Positions 7,801 through 11,233 of a stretch of 11,233 bases of DNA are shown one piece after another. How positions within the stretch are numbered: position 1 is the first letter of the stretch; the number at the start of each line of letters is the position of its first letter. The stretch comes from Phycisphaerales bacterium UBA966 (GTDB lineage Bacteria; Planctomycetota; Phycisphaerae; Phycisphaerales; SM1A02). The stretch covers positions 1 to 11,233 of the forward strand of contig DBCE01000206.1 in assembly GCA_002292895.1 (NCBI GenBank), given 5' to 3'. A program made the translations under genes and the position numbers. A model generated the notes under the pieces. The model worked only from the letters and a program-made list of their open reading frames with translations, was not told the DNA's origin and did no database searches.

Positions 7801-8762
7801 TGCATGGCATCGGCAGTGGCCAAGTCGGCGTCGCGGGCGCGTTTGGCAACATCCTCGCGCTCGCGGCGGTTTCGCTCAGCGCCTTCAACGGCAGCGTTCA
7901 GTGCGGCGCGCGCGGTGGCTGCTGTTTGTAGAAACGGCAGGTATCGAGCCTTCACCTCATGACGGGCCATTCCGTACAGGACGGCTATGGCAATCACAAA
8001 GAGGAGCAGCGCTAATCCGGCACCGGCAGCCCCCGCGGGTACCGCCGTAAGCCCCAGTTGCGTCTTCAGTACGAGACCGCCGACGAATCCGGCACCCACC
8101 ATCAATCCAAATGGAATCACCAGAATTGGTCCGCGGAACAGCCCGGAAATACGACACGCTCGCAACTGCTGCAATGAACCGGCAAGGTCATTCATGCACG
8201 CTTCAATGTTGCCAGGACCACCCAGCGGAACAGTTGGCTCAGAAAGTGCCCGTTGTCGATACCCGCGCACGGTCTGGTGTGCGGCTTCAGTAATTTCAGT
8301 CAGGCGCCCGTTCCATCCACCAAGTTCGGTCATGCGGGCGCTATGCGCCTTGCGAATCTCGGGAATCGCGGCTTCATACACGCTCTCAGCCATCCAGACT
8401 CGTTCGTCGTAGGCGCCGCGTGTTTCGTCTTCCTTGTCTTCTGCTTGTCGAACGGCCTGGGCGCGCAGGGTCTTCTCGTCCGCGCGCACCTTGGTCACGG
8501 CAGCTTCGGCGGCTGCCTCAATTTCATTGGTTCGTCGTGTGAACCCGGTGGCGACTTCACGGAGTTGTTCAGCAAACGACTCTTCCAGCGAATCGAGCGC
8601 GGATCGGTGCATTCGATCGTTCAAGGATTTGCCGCGAGCTCCTCTTGCAGCCGCGGTGCGTTCTGACTCGGCGCGCTCGCTGCTGGCTGACCAGACCAAG
8701 TCAACTAATGCACGTTCCCGGTCGAGTGGTGTAGAAGGGTGGTCAGGCATCGGAGACGTCAC
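4842..8762 (-). CDS. Membrane-anchored FtsK/SpoIIIE (EssC/EccC-like) ATPase with coiled-coil arms
   Basis: This 1306-aa protein is the candidate motor of a type VII-like secretion apparatus. Residues about 30-200 are charged, Ala/Glu/Arg-rich and helical (coiled coil). Two hydrophobic segments at about 207-233 and 241-266 form a membrane hairpin, followed by a second coiled-coil region (about 275-425). Three RecA-like modules follow. Module 1 (about 480-710) keeps the fold pattern but has no Walker A; its Walker B position reads FLVMADFP (612-619). Module 2 (about 740-1010) is canonical: GKTGSGKSS (775-783), VDFKKGVEF (806-814), Walker B LLVIDEFQEL (879-888) with Asp883/Glu884, GSQT (920-923) and TRPGEAIY (966-973). 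Module 3 (about 1040-1306) is degenerate, with VVGQRDESAAA at the P-loop and LLVNGVHRFRS at the Walker B position. The triple-module layout is that of EssC/EccC, not of FtsK DNA translocases; no gamma DNA-reading domain or FHA domain is evident. Starts: GTG 8762 or ATG 8750, neither with a clear ribosome site. A cell-division FtsK role is unlikely given the neighbours. Confidence 0.88.
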   Translation of the reverse strand: MTSPMPDHPSTPLDRERALVDLVWSASSERAESERTAAARGARGKSLNDRMHRSALDSLEESFAEQLREVATGFTRRTNEIEAAAEAAVTKVRADEKTLRAQAVRQAEDKEDETRGAYDERVWMAESVYEAAIPEIRKAHSARMTELGGWNGRLTEITEAAHQTVRGYRQRALSEPTVPLGGPGNIEACMNDLAGSLQQLRACRISGLFRGPILVIPFGLMVGAGFVGGLVLKTQLGLTAVPAGAAGAGLALLLFVIAIAVLYGMARHEVKARYLPFLQTAATARAALNAAVEGAERNRREREDVAKRARDADLATADAMHKPMVVEVERKLKEVLAHIDQKVPHYHAKALKQRAIAIEETERLRDRLIAEVNERRTVALAEEEHRWESVAREAAELEFAETAAAHAAWRTAQQAITSGIDELQLADRECTRPWLESGWDSWQPPLQPLAVIRVGEVALNLKDVPGALPTAAELAWTGVDTTSPWRVPAFLGAPERMSLLIDAPPERRADGLRILQNAVARLLVSIPAGKARFVFMDPVGLGQSFAGFMHLADEMELLVTDRIWTDVRHIEQRLADLTEHMETVIQKYLRNEYPSIEAYNEQAGEIAEPYRFLVMADFPVNVSDQSAKRFASILQSGARCGVHVLMLRDLRAALPPGLDIADLRRGAINVRWLPAEGNAPERWTLDEGRLAELSFTPDAPPDDAMLLRLTRAVGRAAKDSNRVEVPFSSVTPKPEERWTLSTAKNFRVPLGRSGANRLQYMTLGEGTSQHALVAGKTGSGKSSLLNALIVNTALWYSPDEVEFWLVDFKKGVEFKAYAASALPHARAVAVESDREFGLSVLQGLDDELRRRGELYRSANVQNLTDWRALKRPERMPRCLLVIDEFQELFIEDDKVAQDSSLLLDRLVRQGRAFGMHVVLGSQTLGGAYSIARSTMGQMGVRIALQCTETDSQLILSDDNTAARLLTRPGEAIYNDAGGLLEGNSPFQVVWIGDEERDAQLRLVTATDGTHASAPRPKPIVFEGNQPADPWANGPLLAALAAGAPGRESFAPKVWFGDAVSIKDPTHTALVRRSGSNIAVVGQRDESAAALMAMAMISIAAQTPAAGTRIVVLDGTTPDDRLHGMLAGVRAALPHDVQIPSFRDVGDAIIALGEELARRNADGGSDAPGMFLLVNGVHRFRSLRRTEDDYSFSSGGDGAPTPDKVLALLLKEGPLVGIHCILWADTLANLQRTVDRNSLRELENKVLFQMGVTDSSTLIDGPAASRLGFHRALLANEESGLLEKFRPYALPDAALLEHVAKALRERA

Positions 8763-8795
8763 ACGGTGATGATATGCACTCGCAGGCGGCGGTGG

Positions 8796-9026
8796 TCACC
8801 ACGCCGACTGATCGTCGCCGCATTCGCGACGCACTCGCTCAAGGACTTCGTTGATGGAGTCCATGGCGTTGAGCACCGAGCGAAGCGTTGTTTCCAGTGG
8901 TTCGATCTGCTTACGCCACAGTGCTTGTGACACGGGGTCGTCCCAGGTCTCTTGCGACCGCACCCACGCCACCAACAATTGTCGGTGTGCGTCCTTTAGT
9001 TTGGCTCGTGATCCGGAAACGCTCAC
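8796..9026 (-). CDS. Small helical protein with W-D-D motif (possible second WXG-like partner)
   Basis: A 76-aa acidic, all-helical protein of no family I recognise. The GTG start at 9026 overlaps the stop of the preceding gene as GTGA, and a GAGGG ribosome site sits about 6 nt upstream, so it is very likely expressed by translational coupling. A first helix (about 6-25) is followed by ETWDDPVSQALW (residues 26-37) and a long helix (about 31-68) ending RVRRECGDDQSAW. The Trp-x-Asp turn between two helices parallels the W-R-D turn of the 90-aa WXG100-like protein encoded two genes upstream (TWRDQEQAKF). It is short for WXG100 (about 100 aa), so it could be a truncated relative, a chaperone or adaptor. 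It immediately precedes the FtsK/EssC-like ATPase gene (33-bp gap), which supports a shared role. The conservation of gene position is the strongest evidence that it is real. Confidence 0.72.
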   Translation of the reverse strand: MSVSGSRAKLKDAHRQLLVAWVRSQETWDDPVSQALWRKQIEPLETTLRSVLNAMDSINEVLERVRRECGDDQSAW

Positions 9027-9706
9027 TTGGTGCCCTCGTTGGGCGTTTGCGGGTCAGACTCAGGCGCCTCGCTCGTGCCGGTGGTGCGGTCATCAGCGGT
9101 GCTGTCAGCGCCAGTACTTTCATGGGCAGTGCTGTCATCAGCCGCGCTGGTTTCGTCCGTGTCTCCGCCGCGACGCATGTTGCTTGAAGTGCCCAAGATC
9201 TCCATCAGGCGGTCGGATTCATCGCCGCCGCGCAGGTAGGCCTCCAGGTGCTCAGTCATCCGCTTGAGCATGGCATTCACGCGTGGAACATCGCGGTCAA
9301 GAACGGTGTGCATGCCACTCAGCGCACCCTTAAAGATCACCGATTGGCGCGGGAGCTCCGTAGTCCAACGCTTGGTGTTGCGCAGTTTGTGTTCGGCGTA
9401 TTCAAGGCGCTTCATGGCGCGGTCAAGCGCCTTCTTCTCATCAACCACGCTGGGGCGAGCGTCCGCCGTTGCCTTGATTTCTTGCTTGCGAAACAGGGCG
9501 CTCTTGCACATCACCACTTCGTCCTGCGCCTTACGAATGCGCTTGCGCCAGAAGTCGGGCTGTTCGGATTCCACCCATGCCAGCGTGCGTTCGATCTCAC
9601 CTTCTGCCTCTTCAAGCGCCAGTCCAAAGGTTTCCGAGGCAACCAGTAGCGAAGCGCGAAAGCGCTCGATGGTTTGCACGTCTGCAACCTTGATCTGTTC
9701 GCCCAT
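9023..9706 (-). CDS. Helical protein with low-complexity acidic Ser/Thr tail, type VII-like locus
   Basis: This 227-aa protein is not assignable to a named family. Residues 1-160 are predominantly charged and helical: helices at about 8-46, 50-78, 86-113 and 128-158, with aromatic anchors such as WVESEQPDFW (44-53) and TKRWTTELP (111-119); coiled-coil packing is likely. No signal peptide or transmembrane segment is seen, so it should be cytoplasmic or exported by the linked machinery. From about 178 to the end the sequence is a disordered tail rich in Asp, Ser, Thr, Ala and Glu with repeats of the type D-S-T-A. The ATG at 9706 is supported by AAGGA at 9714-9718 (7-nt spacer). The gene lies 23 bp after the WXG100-like gene and overlaps the next gene by 4 bp. 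Plausible roles are a scaffold, a chaperone or an elongated substrate of the linked ATPase; these are inferences. Confidence 0.8.
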   Translation of the reverse strand: MGEQIKVADVQTIERFRASLLVASETFGLALEEAEGEIERTLAWVESEQPDFWRKRIRKAQDEVVMCKSALFRKQEIKATADARPSVVDEKKALDRAMKRLEYAEHKLRNTKRWTTELPRQSVIFKGALSGMHTVLDRDVPRVNAMLKRMTEHLEAYLRGGDESDRLMEILGTSSNMRRGGDTDETSAADDSTAHESTGADSTADDRTTGTSEAPESDPQTPNEGTK

Positions 9707-9713
9707 TCATTGA

Positions 9714-9718
9714 TCCTT
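9714..9718 (-). promoter_or_regulatory. Shine-Dalgarno of the 227-aa helical protein gene
   Basis: AAGGA on the minus strand lies 7 nt before the ATG at 9706. A second ATG four bases upstream (9708-9710) is in another frame, so this site supports 9706 as the start. Confidence 0.55.
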
Positions 9719-9729
9719 CGCGCTGCGAT

Positions 9730-10002
9730 TCAGCGCTGGTTGAGATACGACTCTGCGGCGTCGGCTTTGCGAAGGAGGTACGGAACATGCTGCTCAGCCG
9801 CCTTGGTGAACTTCTGCAAGACGCGCACCGTGGAGTCAAACTCCTCCGAGAACTTTGCTTGCTCTTGGTCGCGCCACGTCTGCGACAGCGTTGCCATGCG
9901 GGCATTGAGCGCGCCGGTCTGCTGCTGCAGTTCCAGCGCAAATTTCTTCAGGTCTTGTGCAAAGCGCCTGAGTTCTGCGGGATCAACGACTGCCTTTGCC
10001 AT
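9730..10002 (-). CDS. WXG100-like small helical protein (W-R-D turn)
   Basis: A 90-aa protein with the helix-turn-helix hairpin layout of WXG100/ESAT-6 proteins, the small dimeric substrates or co-factors of type VII secretion. The first helix (about 8-40; VDPAELRRFAQDLKKFALEL) begins with the D-P-x-E-L pattern common in this superfamily. The turn holds Trp43-Arg44-Asp45 in place of W-x-G, followed by the usual Phe51 (QEQAKFSEEF), and the second helix runs from about 46 to 86. Size, absence of a signal peptide and the immediate neighbourhood of an EssC-like ATPase agree with this assignment. The C-terminal Y-x-x-x-D/E export signal of classical substrates is not present: Tyr75 is followed by K at +4 and D at +6. 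ATG 10002 is supported by AAAAGGAA at 10011-10018. It starts 24 bp after the OPT transporter gene and ends 23 bp before the 227-aa gene. It could act as a structural or regulatory subunit rather than a secreted effector. Confidence 0.78.
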   Translation of the reverse strand: MAKAVVDPAELRRFAQDLKKFALELQQQTGALNARMATLSQTWRDQEQAKFSEEFDSTVRVLQKFTKAAEQHVPYLLRKADAAESYLNQR

Positions 10003-10010
10003 GGTTCAGG

Positions 10011-10018
10011 TTCCTTTT
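10011..10018 (-). promoter_or_regulatory. Shine-Dalgarno of the WXG100-like gene
   Basis: AAAAGGAA on the minus strand precedes the ATG at 10002 by 8 nt. It falls within the 24-bp gap after the OPT gene, leaving little room there for a separate promoter or a terminator. Confidence 0.6.
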
Positions 10019-10026
10019 GTATGCAA

Positions 10027-11233
10027 TCAATGATTCGCGGCGGGCGGTACGTTGGTTGCCGCTGTTGGTGATGTTGGGACAACTTCCACTTGCGCGGCAG
10101 GGGTTTCTGAGGGGTAGGGCAAGAATGCAGCGATGAGACCGTCGCCGATACCCATGATGGCCCATCCCGCGATCAGTCCGGCACACACTGCCTCCTTGGA
10201 GTCCACCCACAGGCGCCAGCCGAATTCACCCACGCGCTTGATGTAGCGGTGTTCCATAGTGGCAAAGAACGCGGCGCCAAGCCACATCATGATGGTGGAT
10301 TCTGGTGGCAGCACCACACCCAGGCCGATCGCCACCGCAGAGATCGGGAACTTGCCGCGCGAAATCAGGCGCGCGGATTCCAGAATGATGGCGATGGTGG
10401 CTCCGGCAAGCATGGCCCATGCCGCGCTCACCGGGAGTACGCCCCAAAGCTTCTGGATGCCGTCAACCGTCTGCACCAGCGAGGCCCCTGCGGGGGAACT
10501 ACCCATGCCTTCAATCACCTTGGAGATAGCGGCCCACTGCAACGCGCCCGGCACGGCCCATGTCTCTGAGACATGCTGCTCAATAGAAACATCCGCGGTG
10601 CGGTTCCATAGAAAGAGCACATAGAAGAGCGGGGTGGATGCCAATGCACCCGCCACAATTCCAATGCAATGCCCCCATGCCTGCTGTCTTGGCTTGGCAC
10701 CAAGCATGTAGCCCGGCTTGATATCCATCAGCAGGTTCGAAGCATTGGATGCCACTTCCGTGGTCACACCGGCCGTCATCAAGTTCGTGCCAGGATTTGT
10801 TGGCTGGATCGCACCGAAAGTGAACTGGGTGATCTTTGAAAGCGAGCCAGTCGGCGTGGTTGAAGTGAGTGCCGTGGCATTTGCTGCAATGAGTGTCAAG
10901 AGCACGATCATCGGGATAGAGAGCGCTCCGATCCAGATACTCACGCCGAACCATTCATGGTTGAGCCAAATGATCAGCGCACTAAAGATGGGTACGCCCA
11001 CAAAGCTGATCCACAGCGGCAGCTCAATGTGGCGAACACAGTCTTCGTTCACCTCGCGGCGTTTGAACATGCCACTGAACGCGGAAAGCAGAACCTTGGG
11101 CTTTGCAAAGAGCCCCAGCATTGATGCGGTGAGCATCATGGAAACGCCCCACCATAAGCACCACGTATTGGTCAGGTGCGCGCGTCCAAAGATGGCATCG
11201 GCCATCTCATAGGTGCCATCGGCTTGCGCGATC
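10027..11233 (-). CDS. OPT-family oligopeptide/metal-complex transporter, N-terminal part missing
   Basis: The frame is open to the right edge, so this is the C-terminal portion (about 402 residues) of a larger inner-membrane carrier; the ATG at 11205 is internal. Numbering from that ATG, the diagnostic OPT stretch is at 139-193: NPGTNLMTAGVTTEVASNAS, then LLMDIKPGYMLGAKPRQQ (158-175) and a glycine-rich membrane helix GHCIGIVAGALASTP. Hydrophobic segments lie near 13-33, 62-81, 86-112, 176-200, 253-280, 287-316 and 338-363. OPT proteins import oligopeptides or metal-siderophore/nicotianamine-type complexes by proton-coupled transport; the substrate cannot be read here. After the last membrane segment there is a roughly 28-residue Pro/Ala/Thr-rich tail (from about 365). 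The gene is the most upstream visible member of the minus-strand cluster, 24 bp before the WXG100-like gene, so co-transcription is likely, though a functional link is unproven. Confidence 0.88.
   Translation of the reverse strand, partial: IAQADGTYEMADAIFGRAHLTNTWCLWWGVSMMLTASMLGLFAKPKVLLSAFSGMFKRREVNEDCVRHIELPLWISFVGVPIFSALIIWLNHEWFGVSIWIGALSIPMIVLLTLIAANATALTSTTPTGSLSKITQFTFGAIQPTNPGTNLMTAGVTTEVASNASNLLMDIKPGYMLGAKPRQQAWGHCIGIVAGALASTPLFYVLFLWNRTADVSIEQHVSETWAVPGALQWAAISKVIEGMGSSPAGASLVQTVDGIQKLWGVLPVSAAWAMLAGATIAIILESARLISRGKFPISAVAIGLGVVLPPESTIMMWLGAAFFATMEHRYIKRVGEFGWRLWVDSKEAVCAGLIAGWAIMGIGDGLIAAFLPYPSETPAAQVEVVPTSPTAATNVPPAANH

Noticed and set aside
4842..8762. Interpretation as the cell-division DNA translocase FtsK
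   Set aside because: There is no four-helix FtsK N-terminus and no C-terminal gamma winged helix; three ATPase-like modules and a WXG100-like neighbour fit an EssC/EccC-type protein better.
1..11233. Search for tRNA, rRNA, CRISPR arrays, insertion sequences and toxin-antitoxin pairs
   Set aside because: Nearly the whole window is covered by coherent coding sequence with gaps under 100 bp, and no repeats or RNA-gene signatures were recognised by eye.

Overview
The window looks like chromosomal DNA of a Planctomycetota bacterium, most plausibly a Phycisphaerae-type lineage. The evidence is a GC-rich composition, a small protein matching the Minf_1886 family (typical of Planctomycetes and Verrucomicrobia), an Ffh with lineage-type substitutions, and a gene set combining a bacterial PolX with an EssC/FtsK-like ATPase and a WXG100-like protein. 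The taxonomic placement is an inference from protein families; no rRNA gene is present.

Left part, + strand (1-3052): the 3' part of an amidohydrolase/deaminase gene that enters from the left edge, then a Minf_1886-family protein, then a complete ffh gene for the protein subunit of the signal recognition particle. ffh converges on the next block with only 24 bp between the stop codons.

Right part, - strand (3077-11233): six genes in one direction with gaps of 10 to 33 bp and one 4-bp overlap, so probably one transcription unit. In transcription order they are an OPT-family transporter (5' end outside the right edge), a 90-aa WXG100-like protein with a W-R-D turn, a 227-aa helical protein with a low-complexity acidic Ser/Thr tail, a 76-aa helical protein with a second W-D-D motif, a 1306-aa membrane-anchored FtsK/EssC-like ATPase, and a complete DNA polymerase X/PHP protein whose ribosome binding site overlaps the ATPase stop codon.

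The noteworthy block is 4842-10002. A WXG100-like small protein, two small helical proteins and a three-module FtsK/EssC-type ATPase together look like the core of a type VII-like secretion system in a diderm, non-actinobacterial, non-Firmicutes host. The ATPase lacks an evident FHA domain and instead has long coiled-coil arms on both sides of a two-helix membrane anchor. No EsaA/EssB/EccB/EccD/mycosin homologue is visible, so the system is either minimal, completed elsewhere, or a different use of the same ATPase/WXG pair. No tRNA, rRNA, CRISPR array, insertion sequence or convincing terminator was found.
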